DNA from: UBA7236 sp044227505
GTDB taxonomy: Bacteria; Bacteroidota; Bacteroidia; Chitinophagales; BACL12
DNA: 64,000 bases
Assembly: GCA_044227505.1 (NCBI GenBank)
Contig: JBGAWP010000010.1
Coordinates: 20,862-84,861 of the forward strand
Direction: 5' to 3'
Positions 8,503 to 16,829 of this stretch are shown here, piece by piece. The stretch's first letter is position 1. Each line of letters opens with the position of its first letter. A program made the translations under genes and the position numbers. The notes below the pieces were generated by a model. It was given only the letters and a program-made list of their open reading frames with translations, made no database searches and was not told where the DNA came from.

Positions 8503-9291
8503 GTGAAAAGATATGTAGTGGCTGTAGGACTGGCCGTTTTGGTTATAATCGTGTTCTACTTTGGGTTCAGCACCAAACCTCCTGTTAAAAGTGTATATGA
8601 TCTGCAGCGCGAAAAACTGGTTGATTCTATTCAATATCCAAATGGCGAGTCATTACTCAGGATGCATGAGGACATGGAAAAGGCTGATGGAGGTTCAAAA
8701 ACCGCCTTGTTAAAACAGCTTTCCGACGAGTGGCTAAAAATTGGACAACCCTCTATTTCTGCAGATTACTTGCGTCAGATTGCTGATAATGAACCTACTT
8801 ACGAAAATTATATGACTGCAGGAGCTGCTTTAGCTACTCTGATTGATTTCGAACAGGATGATAATGTCAGGGTAAATGTAGTGTATGGGGCGAGGTATTG
8901 TTACGAAACCGCCCTGAAATTGAAACCAGGCGACCTGGAAGCATCTATTGGTGAGGCTTCTGTTTTGGTATCCGGCACAAATAATCCGATGGAAGGCATT
9001 ATGAAATTGCGGGAAATTGATGCTCAAAACCCCGGAAATGCCAAAGTAAACCTCGAATTAGGCAGATTTTCGGTCATGAGCGGTCAATTTGATAAAGCTT
9101 TGGAAAGGTTTGGCAGTGTTTTACAAAAAGATTCCCTAAATTTGCAGGCCCGTTATATGATGGCGCAAACGTATCTGGGTATGAAGGATACAACAGCAGC
9201 TGTTCAGGAACTGGAAAAATTGCAATCTCTTACCACCGACAAAACAATTATTGATCAGGTGGAAGTTGAAATACATAATTTAAATCATTAA
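8503..9291 (+). CDS. Membrane-anchored tetratricopeptide repeat protein
   Basis: A 262-residue protein starting at GTG, 4 bp after the HU-like stop. One N-terminal hydrophobic segment (YVVAVGLAVLVIIVFYFGF) acts as signal anchor. After it come several TPR-like helix pairs, clearest around ALKLKPGDLEASIGEASVL and VNLELGRFSVMSGQFDKALE. TPR proteins are protein-interaction scaffolds; the partner is unknown. Placement between HU and the AURKAIP1-type gene/rng is recurrent in the phylum, which may indicate a role in envelope or ribosome-linked processes, but that is conjecture. Confidence 0.85.
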   Translation: MKRYVVAVGLAVLVIIVFYFGFSTKPPVKSVYDLQREKLVDSIQYPNGESLLRMHEDMEKADGGSKTALLKQLSDEWLKIGQPSISADYLRQIADNEPTYENYMTAGAALATLIDFEQDDNVRVNVVYGARYCYETALKLKPGDLEASIGEASVLVSGTNNPMEGIMKLREIDAQNPGNAKVNLELGRFSVMSGQFDKALERFGSVLQKDSLNLQARYMMAQTYLGMKDTTAAVQELEKLQSLTTDKTIIDQVEVEIHNLNH

Positions 9292-9303
9292 AAAAAGCAT
9301 TGT

Positions 9304-9399
9304 ATGCCATCAGGTAAAAAACGTAAAAGACATAAAATGGCCACCCACAAGCGCAAAAAACGCTTGAGAAAGAACCGTCACAAGAAGAAATCGCGTTAA
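9304..9399 (+). CDS. AURKAIP1/COX24 domain small basic protein (bS22/mS38-like)
   Basis: This 31-residue ORF starts at ATG 9304 and contains PSGKKRKRHKMATHKRKK; more than half of its residues are Lys, Arg or His. It resembles the AURKAIP1/COX24 C-terminal domain (DUF1713), whose relatives are mitochondrial mS38 and mycobacterial bS22, both bound to the small ribosomal subunit near the decoding centre. The gene sits 12 bp after the TPR gene and about 100 bp before rng, a conserved position in Bacteroidota. It is easily missed by gene finders because of its size. A ribosomal role is inferred from family membership. Confidence 0.82.
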   Translation: MPSGKKRKRHKMATHKRKKRLRKNRHKKKSR

Positions 9400-9505
9400 T
9401 TCACAATTTCCACCCTTTATATTTTCCAACCTCCATTAATTCCGGTAAGTATCGGAATAAACCATTTATTAAATAATTCCTGTAAAGGGGACAATACATT
9501 TTATT

Positions 9506-11059
9506 TTGGAAAGGGAACTGATTATTAATTCAACTCCAACCGGAGCTGAAATAGCGTTATTAGAAGATAAGCGTCTTGTTGAGATCCATCGCGACACGCA
9601 GAGCAGCAGGTTTAATGTGGGTGATTTTTATCTCGGAAGAGTAAAAAAGATCACACCGGGTTTAAATGCCTGTTTTGTTGATGTTGGATTTGAACGCGAT
9701 GCTTTTTTGCATTATACGGATCTGAATCCTCAGTTCCGATCAATTTATAAATATACCAAAGCTGCTCAGGAAGGTCATCCTCAAAAAATGGCCAACTTTG
9801 AAAAGGAACCCGAAATTGTTAAAACGGGTAAGATCAACAATGTAATTGCTAAAAATCAGCATATACTTGTTCAGATCATAAAAGAACCTATTCAAACAAA
9901 AGGTCCGAGGTTGAGTTGCGAATTGTCACTTGCCGGAAGGTATCTTGTACTTACTCCATTTAATGAAGTGGTGGGTGTGTCGAGAAAAATTGATTCTGCT
10001 GTTGAGAGAAAAAGACTGCAGGGTGTAATTGAACAATTAAGACCCAAGGGTTTTGGGGTGATAATAAGAACTGTTGCAGAAGGAGTTCCTACGCAAAAAT
10101 TGCACGATGATCTCAATGAACTGGTTGCGCAGTGGAATGAGATAACCAAGCGGCTGGAAAAATTACAGGCTCCGCAAATAGTTTATAGCGAAACAAGAAA
10201 AACAAATACGCTTTTAAGAGATGTTCTTAATTCTTCTTTTAACAATATTGTAGCTAACGACGAGAATATCGCTAAAGAAATGCGCGATTATGTGAGAAAG
10301 GTAAGTCCCGGTACCGAAAAAATGGTAACCTTTCACAATAATCCTAAATCGGTATTTGAACAATACGGAGTTACCAAACAAATTAAATCGCTTTTTGGAA
10401 GAACGGTAAATATGGACAGCGGTGCATATTTAATTGTTGAACATACTGAAGCATTGCATGTAATTGATGTGAACAGCGGAAATAAAACTGCAGTTAAAGG
10501 TGATCAGGAACAAAATGCACTTGCAGTTAATATGGAAGCAGCTCGTGAAATTGCACGTCAGTTGCGATTGCGCGATCTTGGGGGGATTATTATTATCGAC
10601 TTTATCGATATGCGCCATCCGGATAATAAACGGACGGTATACAATGCATTAAAAGAAGCGATGGAAAACGACAGGGCGAAACATACCATCCTTCCTGTTT
10701 CTAAATTCGGACTTGCACAAATTACCCGTCAGCGTGTTCGCCCGGAAGTTAATATTACTACATCAGAAGTATGCCCAACCTGTAACGGCACCGGAAAAAT
10801 AGAAGCCAGTATTTTATTGGTGGATGATATAGAACGCAAAATTAAATATCTCGTTAAAAATCAAAATCAGAAGTACATTAAATTGGTTGTGCATCCGTTT
10901 GTTGAAGCCTTTATTAAAAAAGGAAGATGGTTCCGCAGCATACAATGGAAATGGTATTTTGAATACAAACAAAAAATCCATGTTATGGGAAGTGATGATT
11001 TCTTCTTAACGGAATTTAGATTTTTTGATAAGGGGGATGAGGAGATAATTGTGGAGTAG
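9506..11059 (+). CDS. rng: Ribonuclease E/G family endonuclease
   Basis: 517 residues, RNase G-like in length with no degradosome-scaffold tail. An N-terminal S1 RNA-binding domain (residues about 35-130: FYLGRVKKITPGLNACFVDV) is followed by an RNase H-like and DNase I-like catalytic core. The metal-binding aspartates are in LHVIDVNSG and IIIIDFIDMRHPDN, and the zinc-link cysteines are in CPTCNGTG. RNase G/E cuts single-stranded A/U-rich RNA in mRNA decay and rRNA/tRNA maturation. The start is TTG at 9506. An aaagggg purine run lies 15-20 nt upstream, somewhat far, so the exact start is not certain. Last gene of the plus-strand group. Confidence 0.95.
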   Translation: MERELIINSTPTGAEIALLEDKRLVEIHRDTQSSRFNVGDFYLGRVKKITPGLNACFVDVGFERDAFLHYTDLNPQFRSIYKYTKAAQEGHPQKMANFEKEPEIVKTGKINNVIAKNQHILVQIIKEPIQTKGPRLSCELSLAGRYLVLTPFNEVVGVSRKIDSAVERKRLQGVIEQLRPKGFGVIIRTVAEGVPTQKLHDDLNELVAQWNEITKRLEKLQAPQIVYSETRKTNTLLRDVLNSSFNNIVANDENIAKEMRDYVRKVSPGTEKMVTFHNNPKSVFEQYGVTKQIKSLFGRTVNMDSGAYLIVEHTEALHVIDVNSGNKTAVKGDQEQNALAVNMEAAREIARQLRLRDLGGIIIIDFIDMRHPDNKRTVYNALKEAMENDRAKHTILPVSKFGLAQITRQRVRPEVNITTSEVCPTCNGTGKIEASILLVDDIERKIKYLVKNQNQKYIKLVVHPFVEAFIKKGRWFRSIQWKWYFEYKQKIHVMGSDDFFLTEFRFFDKGDEEIIVE

Positions 11060-11399
11060 GGGGCTTGATTTATTTTTTACAAAGTATTTTATGTGGGTTA
11101 GTGTGAATTTTACACTAATAAATTCAGGATAGACATTCTCTTTTTAGATGCCCAGAAGATCTTCCCTTGTGTGCCCCAGCAGTGTCTTCACACGGCAAAT
11201 CATAATCTCTCAGAATAAAATAAATTTCAATTAAGAATTTAAACTTTCAATTGGTGTAGAATGGTGAGACGCTGCTGGAATATTTTCGGTAAGCTCGCTA
11301 ATTTCTATCACCTAAGCACCCCGTCCTAATTCCGGCAGCGTCCCATTTGAAGTTTGATATAATCCAATATAATACGTTAATGGAGACACTGCCGGGGCA
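11060..11399. repeat. Intergenic region with four alternating GACRCTGCYGGR 12-mers
   Basis: This 340-bp gap holds nested inverted repeats. Outer arms at 11171-11187 and 11384-11400 match at 16 of 17 positions; inner arms at 11268-11279 and 11331-11342 match at 11 of 12. All four carry the same core, GACRCTGCYGGR, in alternating orientation (at 11175-11186 reverse, 11268-11279 forward, 11331-11342 reverse, 11385-11396 forward). The inner 75-bp unit could fold as a long hairpin. No ORF of note occurs. A non-autonomous mobile element or structured-RNA role is possible; no transposase is nearby. Confidence 0.7.
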
Positions 11400-11852
11400 C
11401 TAAGGAGATTGTCGCATTCTATTAAAAATTCCACCAATTAAATTTATCACTAATATTGTTTGGGCAATGGAGAATATTAAAAAAAGCACTATAGAGGAAT
11501 TTCTTATAACTAAATTAATATCAGCAAATTGTATCCCATTTGATATAGCTATTTCAAATAAATTTTGATCGAATGTAATTACAAATGCTATAATAAGGAT
11601 TGATATTAATGTTAATATAATATGCAATCTACTTAAGATAATTGATATTAGTATTTTAGTAGTAAGTTTATAAATTAGCCAATAACACATACATAAAAAG
11701 GATAACAAAATAAAAATAAATGTATTTGCGATTACGAAATAAGTATCGTGCATTCTGATATCAAATGATTTATCAATTACAAAAAAAGAAATACTGAACA
11801 GAAAGATCGCAACAATAATAAACAGAGTATGTGGTTTTTGTCTGATATTCAT
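11400..11852 (-). CDS. Four-helix membrane protein with HDTYFV motif
   Basis: About 150 residues with four predicted membrane segments (TLFIIVAIFLFSISFFVI; FIFILLSFLCMCYWLIY; IILTLISILIIAFVI; SIVLFLIFSIAQTILVI). Between helices 1 and 2 it carries DIRMHDTYFVIAN, which resembles the HDTYFVVAHFHYV signature of heme-copper oxidase subunit I, but the heme-ligand histidines that normally follow are absent. It may be an oxidase-derived or convergent mini-protein; function unknown. The frame opens at TTG 11861, but the ATG at 11852 is preferred. It begins 5 nt after the stop of the upstream beta-propeller gene, so the two are very likely cotranscribed. Confidence 0.75.
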   Translation of the reverse strand: MNIRQKPHTLFIIVAIFLFSISFFVIDKSFDIRMHDTYFVIANTFIFILLSFLCMCYWLIYKLTTKILISIILSRLHIILTLISILIIAFVITFDQNLFEIAISNGIQFADINLVIRNSSIVLFLIFSIAQTILVINLIGGIFNRMRQSP

Positions 11853-11857
11853 TTCTC

Positions 11858-14170
11858 TCAAAACTTAAACATCCAATCCTCCTTCCCTGTCTCCGCATTT
11901 ATCGCCACACAAACAAAATTATCATCCAGATCGGGGTGGGTTTTAAATACAAAATAGATCGTGTTGTTAAGGGTGTAAATACGGATGATCTCTGCCTTTA
12001 TCCCTAACAAAGAAGTTACATCGAGTGTCCATTTTATGGATTCGTTATCATAATTATATTTTGTGATGATCTGATGAGCTTCCGGAGAAATTTTGTCGTG
12101 GTGCCAGATATAAAATGACCTTTCGGAATTGTTTAGTCTTAAAGCGGAATGCCCCTTTCCTGTAAATTGAAAATTGTTGTTAAGTGAAATTCCGTTGGTT
12201 AAAAATTCTGCATCAATAAATTGATTTGCATTTAGTGTTGTGCTTTTCGACTCGGAATTTGATTTATTTTCTTTGATCTTTAATGTTGCGACATCATTTT
12301 TTTCTTCAAAACTTATTTCTCTTCCATCTTGTAATAAAAGGTCGTGTTGGAACATATTTTGTAAACGCATACGATAAAATTCCACATAGGTATTTTCGGT
12401 CATCCAGTACTCATAATTTTTAGTTTCAGGAGCTTCTACTTCTGTAATTTTATTATTCGTAAGGTTATATGCATAGTGCAAGCCATTTTGGGTGGTTACA
12501 TAAACAGTATTGTGGCGTGTGTCCATTGCAATAAATTTATCCTCAATGGCATCGTCATACCTTGTTGTATTTACTAAAGGAGATTCCACGCCTGCATTTT
12601 TTAGTTGTGTTGCGAACCCGTCGTCCATAACCTTTAGATCGGGAATGGACCTGGTGTGAATGCTGTTTGCTTTAGAATAAAACCAACATTTTCCATCGCT
12701 CATTCCGAGATAATAAGGCAGGGTTTCTGAGTTGCCTTTTATGGCTTCCAGTTTTTTTAATTCTTTTCCGGTAACAGCATCAATTACAGTTACCTTATAA
12801 TCAGTTCTGCCATTAACGAAAAAGCCATCCTGACTTAATTTTGTGAAATAACTGCTCGCTGCAATAAAATAATTTTTTCCATTTTGAACCGCTAATCCTA
12901 AATAATAAAGTTGAGAATAATATTCATCCTTACTTACAGTTACCTTCCAATAAATTTTTCCTGTTTTTGCGTTAAGCGATAATAATTGATCATTAATACC
13001 AATGTATAAAGTATCGCCTATATTAAAACTTCCGGTAATATTATAGGTGCTGCCATGGTTGTTTAATACAATACCTGTCTTTATGGAATATTCGGCGGTT
13101 AAATTTTTGGTATTGATTAAACTGATCATAAGATTCGTTTTATCTCCAATTTTATCGGAATGAAAAATGATGCTATTTTCATTCCCCAGAAATGTTGGAT
13201 TTATATATTTACTGAGTTCCGTATTGTATTCAGATAAAAATACCAGTGAAATATATTTGCCCTTAGTATTGTTTACGGTTTCTTTTTTTACCGGAATGAT
13301 ACAATCACTTTTAATAATTGTGCGCACCGATTTTCCATCAAAAGAATACGTGCAACTGTCCACTCCCGTTACTCTGTCAGCAGTGTGTCCTATGTCGGAA
13401 AAGGAACTTAGATCTGATGCCGATTTCATTATTTCCTGATATACTACATCCATATCAGGCATTTCACCCATTTTAGCTCTTTCTGTAATGTCGGAAATAA
13501 GATCATCTAAACTTCTTGTTTCTATTGAAATATTTGGGGCATCAACAGTAGAAAAATTTGTCGCATCAATAAAAATTCTTTTCCCGGTAATTGTGGTGAT
13601 CATAAGCGCATTAGAACTTTTATCATATGCATATAATTCTTCTAAATTCCCTAAATAATCATCTGCCATTGCAATTCCTTCAGAGAGATCTCTGTTGGCA
13701 TTGATAATATTTTCCTGTGTGTGCAATGTTTCAAAATCAGCCAATTTAATTCCGTGCAGACCATCTTTTTTGTTATACATCCATATAACATCATTTCCTA
13801 CACCTAATATTTTTGTGAATGCCTCGTGATAATCGCCAAGCACTTCCCGGTTAACTTGTTCACCGGTGCTGAGGTCGCGAAGTGTTAAGCGCACATCCGT
13901 AGTTCCACTTCTGCGTGTAAATCCGCCTGATCTTTCATAAATGCGCGTTTTAAAAACACCTTCCAGACTCAACAAATAATTTTTGCCCTGCATCTCCACC
14001 GGAAATACCTGGTATAAACTTGTTGCGTCACTCGATTTCCCTGAGCGAAGCATACCGGATCTGCCACATTCTTTAAAGGAAAAGAAAAATACAACGCTCA
14101 TAATTGCAACAATAATTACAGCGCTAATTGCGAGAACAGGTCCTCTTCGGGTGGGTTCGTGGAAGGTCAT
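11858..14170 (-). CDS. Membrane-anchored beta-propeller protein (PQQ-like/PA2928-like)
   Basis: 770 residues. After a short cytoplasmic N-terminus there is one membrane helix (VLAISAVIIVAIMSVVFFFSF), then a large extracytoplasmic domain built from PQQ-like blades. Typical blade motifs are LSLNAKTGKIYWKVTVSKDEY, IDAVTGKELKKL and the C-terminal INAETGKEDWMFKF. Such propellers act as binding or scaffold modules; no catalytic residues are recognisable. It resembles proteins annotated as PA2928 family in Bacteroidota (recognition from memory, moderate certainty). It is first of a two-gene unit with the four-helix protein at 11400. Confidence 0.8.
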   Translation of the reverse strand: MTFHEPTRRGPVLAISAVIIVAIMSVVFFFSFKECGRSGMLRSGKSSDATSLYQVFPVEMQGKNYLLSLEGVFKTRIYERSGGFTRRSGTTDVRLTLRDLSTGEQVNREVLGDYHEAFTKILGVGNDVIWMYNKKDGLHGIKLADFETLHTQENIINANRDLSEGIAMADDYLGNLEELYAYDKSSNALMITTITGKRIFIDATNFSTVDAPNISIETRSLDDLISDITERAKMGEMPDMDVVYQEIMKSASDLSSFSDIGHTADRVTGVDSCTYSFDGKSVRTIIKSDCIIPVKKETVNNTKGKYISLVFLSEYNTELSKYINPTFLGNENSIIFHSDKIGDKTNLMISLINTKNLTAEYSIKTGIVLNNHGSTYNITGSFNIGDTLYIGINDQLLSLNAKTGKIYWKVTVSKDEYYSQLYYLGLAVQNGKNYFIAASSYFTKLSQDGFFVNGRTDYKVTVIDAVTGKELKKLEAIKGNSETLPYYLGMSDGKCWFYSKANSIHTRSIPDLKVMDDGFATQLKNAGVESPLVNTTRYDDAIEDKFIAMDTRHNTVYVTTQNGLHYAYNLTNNKITEVEAPETKNYEYWMTENTYVEFYRMRLQNMFQHDLLLQDGREISFEEKNDVATLKIKENKSNSESKSTTLNANQFIDAEFLTNGISLNNNFQFTGKGHSALRLNNSERSFYIWHHDKISPEAHQIITKYNYDNESIKWTLDVTSLLGIKAEIIRIYTLNNTIYFVFKTHPDLDDNFVCVAINAETGKEDWMFKF

Positions 14171-14211
14171 GTTTCAAAATTAAAATAAATTGAGGTGATT
14201 GAAAAGTTTCA

Positions 14212-14399
14212 TGCAGAGGTTGCAAAGGGGCAGAGGTTGCAGAGTTTTTATTGTGTGGGCCTGCAGATGGAAATTAAACAGTAAATAAATCCGCGAAATC
14301 CGTGCAATCCATCAAAATCTGTGATCCAAAAGTAAATCCGCGAAATCCGTGCAATCCATAAAAATCTGTGGTTCAAAAGTTGTTCTGTGAAATCTGTGA
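14212..14399. repeat. Short direct repeats upstream of the beta-propeller gene
   Basis: Two 12-bp copies of gcagaggttgca lie at 14213 and 14230. A 47-bp direct repeat starting taaatccgcgaaatccgtgc occupies 14286-14332 and 14333-14379 with few mismatches, and a degenerate third part (tctgtgaaatctgtgatc) runs to the nadE stop codon. The region is 3' of nadE and 5' of the beta-propeller gene, both on the minus strand. No ORF is supported. Confidence 0.75.
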
Positions 14400-16055
14400 T
14401 CAGGATAAATATTTTCCTTCAATGGGCATCCTTCTTCCAAAACCAAAAGCTTTTGGAGATATACGAAGTACAGGAGGAAATTGGTAGCGTTTCCATTCGT
14501 TGCTGTTTACCATTTTTAATGTTCTTCTTACAGTAAATTCATCGAAACCGAGATCTAAAATATCCTGGGGACTTTGATGTAATTCGATATACTGATATAA
14601 TATTTTATCAAGAATATCATAAGGAGGTAAAGTGTCCTGGTCTTTTTGTCCGTGACGCAATTCGGCACTTGGGGGTTTTGTGATGATATTTTGGGGAATT
14701 ATTTGTTTGTCGCGATTAATATATTTAACTAATTCGTAGACTTCAGTTTTATAGAGGTCAGCGAGTACTGCTATTCCTCCGCAAAGATCACCATATAAAG
14801 TTCCATAGCCGACGGCGGCTTCACTTTTATTTGTAGTATTTAATAAAATATAACCGTGTTTATTGCACATCGCCATTAGAGTTAGTCCGCGAATACGTGC
14901 CTGAATATTTTCTTCCGTTACATCAAAGGGTTTATTTTCAAAAAACGGATTTAATTCGCTGTAAATAGATTCGTAAATATTTTTAATGGGAATTGTTTGA
15001 TGTTTCATTCCGATATTTTCTGCAAGCGCCAATGCATCTGTAACGGAATGACCGGTAGAAAATTGGGAAGGCATTAATAATCCCATTACGTTTTCAGCTC
15101 CCAGTGCTTCTGCTGCAAGAACTGCTGTAACTGCCGAATCAATTCCTCCGCTTAATCCGAGAATTGCTTTTTTAAATCCGAGTTTTTCGAAATAATTTTT
15201 TATTCCTGTAATTAATGCGCGATAAATTAAATCGATTTTTTCTTTTGGTTGAACCTTATCTTCTGATTGTGTTTTTGCAGAATTAATAACTTCATCCAGG
15301 TCGAATATTTTCATCTGTTCCACAAAATACTCCATCTCCTCAAACACAACGCTGTTGGCATTTACAACAATGCTGCCGCCATCAAAAATAAGGTCGGTTT
15401 GAGCTCCGCAATGGTTAACATAAAAAACCGGAATTTTATATTTAGCTGTATTTGCTTTTAGTGTTTCTATTCTTCCTGCTGCATGATCATAGTCAAATGG
15501 AGATGCAGAAATATTAAGCATCACCTCGGGTTTAATTTTATCCTTTATCAAAACATCCATAGGACAAGCTTTGTACATCGGATTATCATTTCCAACATTC
15601 CACAGATCTTCGCATACCGTAAATGCGATCTTTCTGCCTTTAAATTCTATGTTTTGAAATTCGGTGCCCGGTTCGAAATATCGGTATTCATCAAAAATAT
15701 CATAAGTAGGTAAGAGCGCTTTATTTATAATATGTTTTATCTCCCCCTCATAAATAAAAAATGCAGAATTATGCAGATCTTTTCCTTCAATTTTGGGATT
15801 ACGTGATGGTGATCCAACCACTACAGCAATATTTTTAGTGAGTGGTTTTATTTTTTCAATTACTTCGTAACATTTTTCAATAAAATCATCAAAATTTAAA
15901 AAATCTCTGGGTGGATAACCACAAACGCAGAGTTCAGGAAATAAAATAATATCACTTTCCTGATTTTCTGCTTTAGTGATATAATCGGCGATCTTCAGAA
16001 AATTTTCTTCAAAATTTCCGATATGAACATTTATTTGTGCAAGGGCTATTTTCAT
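14400..16055 (-). CDS. nadE: Glutamine-dependent NAD+ synthetase
   Basis: A two-domain enzyme of 551 residues that makes NAD+ from deamido-NAD+ with ammonia from glutamine, the last step of NAD synthesis. The N-terminal nitrilase-type glutaminase domain (about 1-260) shows the Glu-Lys-Cys triad contexts FPELCVCGYPPRD, KALLPTYDIFDE and FTVCEDLW. The C-terminal synthetase domain carries the ATP-pyrophosphatase loop LGLSGGIDSAVTA, followed by NTTNKSEAAVGYGTLYGD and the PSAELRHGQKDQD loop. The gene is near gldB, a neighbourhood shared with other gliding Bacteroidota. It begins right after the terminator of the upstream barrel gene, so it probably has its own promoter. Confidence 0.97.
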   Translation of the reverse strand: MKIALAQINVHIGNFEENFLKIADYITKAENQESDIILFPELCVCGYPPRDFLNFDDFIEKCYEVIEKIKPLTKNIAVVVGSPSRNPKIEGKDLHNSAFFIYEGEIKHIINKALLPTYDIFDEYRYFEPGTEFQNIEFKGRKIAFTVCEDLWNVGNDNPMYKACPMDVLIKDKIKPEVMLNISASPFDYDHAAGRIETLKANTAKYKIPVFYVNHCGAQTDLIFDGGSIVVNANSVVFEEMEYFVEQMKIFDLDEVINSAKTQSEDKVQPKEKIDLIYRALITGIKNYFEKLGFKKAILGLSGGIDSAVTAVLAAEALGAENVMGLLMPSQFSTGHSVTDALALAENIGMKHQTIPIKNIYESIYSELNPFFENKPFDVTEENIQARIRGLTLMAMCNKHGYILLNTTNKSEAAVGYGTLYGDLCGGIAVLADLYKTEVYELVKYINRDKQIIPQNIITKPPSAELRHGQKDQDTLPPYDILDKILYQYIELHQSPQDILDLGFDEFTVRRTLKMVNSNEWKRYQFPPVLRISPKAFGFGRRMPIEGKYLS

Positions 16056-16063
16056 AAAAAAAA

Positions 16064-16084
16064 GTCACGCTTTTTGGGCGTGAC
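16064..16084 (-). terminator. Intrinsic terminator of the PorT-like gene
   Basis: A 7-bp perfect stem, gtcacgc paired with gcgtgac, is followed on the minus strand by eight or more T residues (plus-strand A-run 16056-16063). It lies between the stop of the barrel gene and the nadE start. Confidence 0.75.
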
Positions 16085-16112
16085 AAATTTAATTCAATTA
16101 TTTATAATCTGA

Positions 16113-16787
16113 TCAGAATAAAACGCCCAGACGTATTCCGAATTGTTTAAGCGTTGAACTGTTATCATCAATATCATCATCAATTACATTAGCGAATCCA
16201 TTCTGGAAAAATATTCCAGCCATAATAGAAGTATTTTCGGCCATAGAATATTCCAATCCTGCACCCAGTGTTAAACTCACATTAAGCAATTGATATTGTG
16301 ATCCGGATTCGTTGTCCTTATCTCTGAAATTTATATCTTCATACAATACAGTTCCATCAATGGAATAATCTCCTCTCGCTTTAATACATACTCCGGGAGT
16401 AACGCCAAATTGACCGTAATAACTGATATAATTTACTTCGTTAGTGCGCAATCTCACCGTTAATGGAATTTCAATATATTGTGTTTTTGCATCCCATTCA
16501 GAAGTGATGTCAACAGCGCCAACAGTATCAATATAAGTAATTCCTGAATTTGCGTAATTAATGATCAAACCTGTTGAAAATGCATAACGTTCTACGCTTC
16601 CGATCGTCTGGTCGAAAAGTAATCCGTACTGGAAGCCAAATTTGGTCCCAATGTTCTCCGATTGATCTCCCTCCACTCTCAACCAGTCAAAAACCGGCGA
16701 GGCAGTGAGTCCGAAACGAAATTCTTGTGCGCGTACAGTTGTTATCACCATACAAAATATTGCAACAGATAATATAATTTTCTTCAT
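16113..16787 (-). CDS. PorT-like outer-membrane beta-barrel protein
   Basis: 224 residues with a signal peptide (MKKIILSVAIFCMVITTVRAQ) and a body typical of the OMP_b-brl_2/PorT-like family: FRFGLTASPVFDWL, QYGLLFDQTIGS, KTQYIEIPLTVRLRT, GQFGVTPGVCIKARGDY, LTLGAGLEYSMAENTSIMAG and a final strand GIRLGVLF. The YIEIPLTVRL strand is a hallmark of this family. Genuine PorT belongs to the type IX system of Porphyromonas, but the family is large and most members are not secretion components. The gene is divergent from gldB and has its own terminator. Confidence 0.85.
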   Translation of the reverse strand: MKKIILSVAIFCMVITTVRAQEFRFGLTASPVFDWLRVEGDQSENIGTKFGFQYGLLFDQTIGSVERYAFSTGLIINYANSGITYIDTVGAVDITSEWDAKTQYIEIPLTVRLRTNEVNYISYYGQFGVTPGVCIKARGDYSIDGTVLYEDINFRDKDNESGSQYQLLNVSLTLGAGLEYSMAENTSIMAGIFFQNGFANVIDDDIDDNSSTLKQFGIRLGVLF

Positions 16788-16829
16788 ACCTTTTTAGTTT
16801 TACAGTTGAAAAGCAAAGATAAAGCAAAC

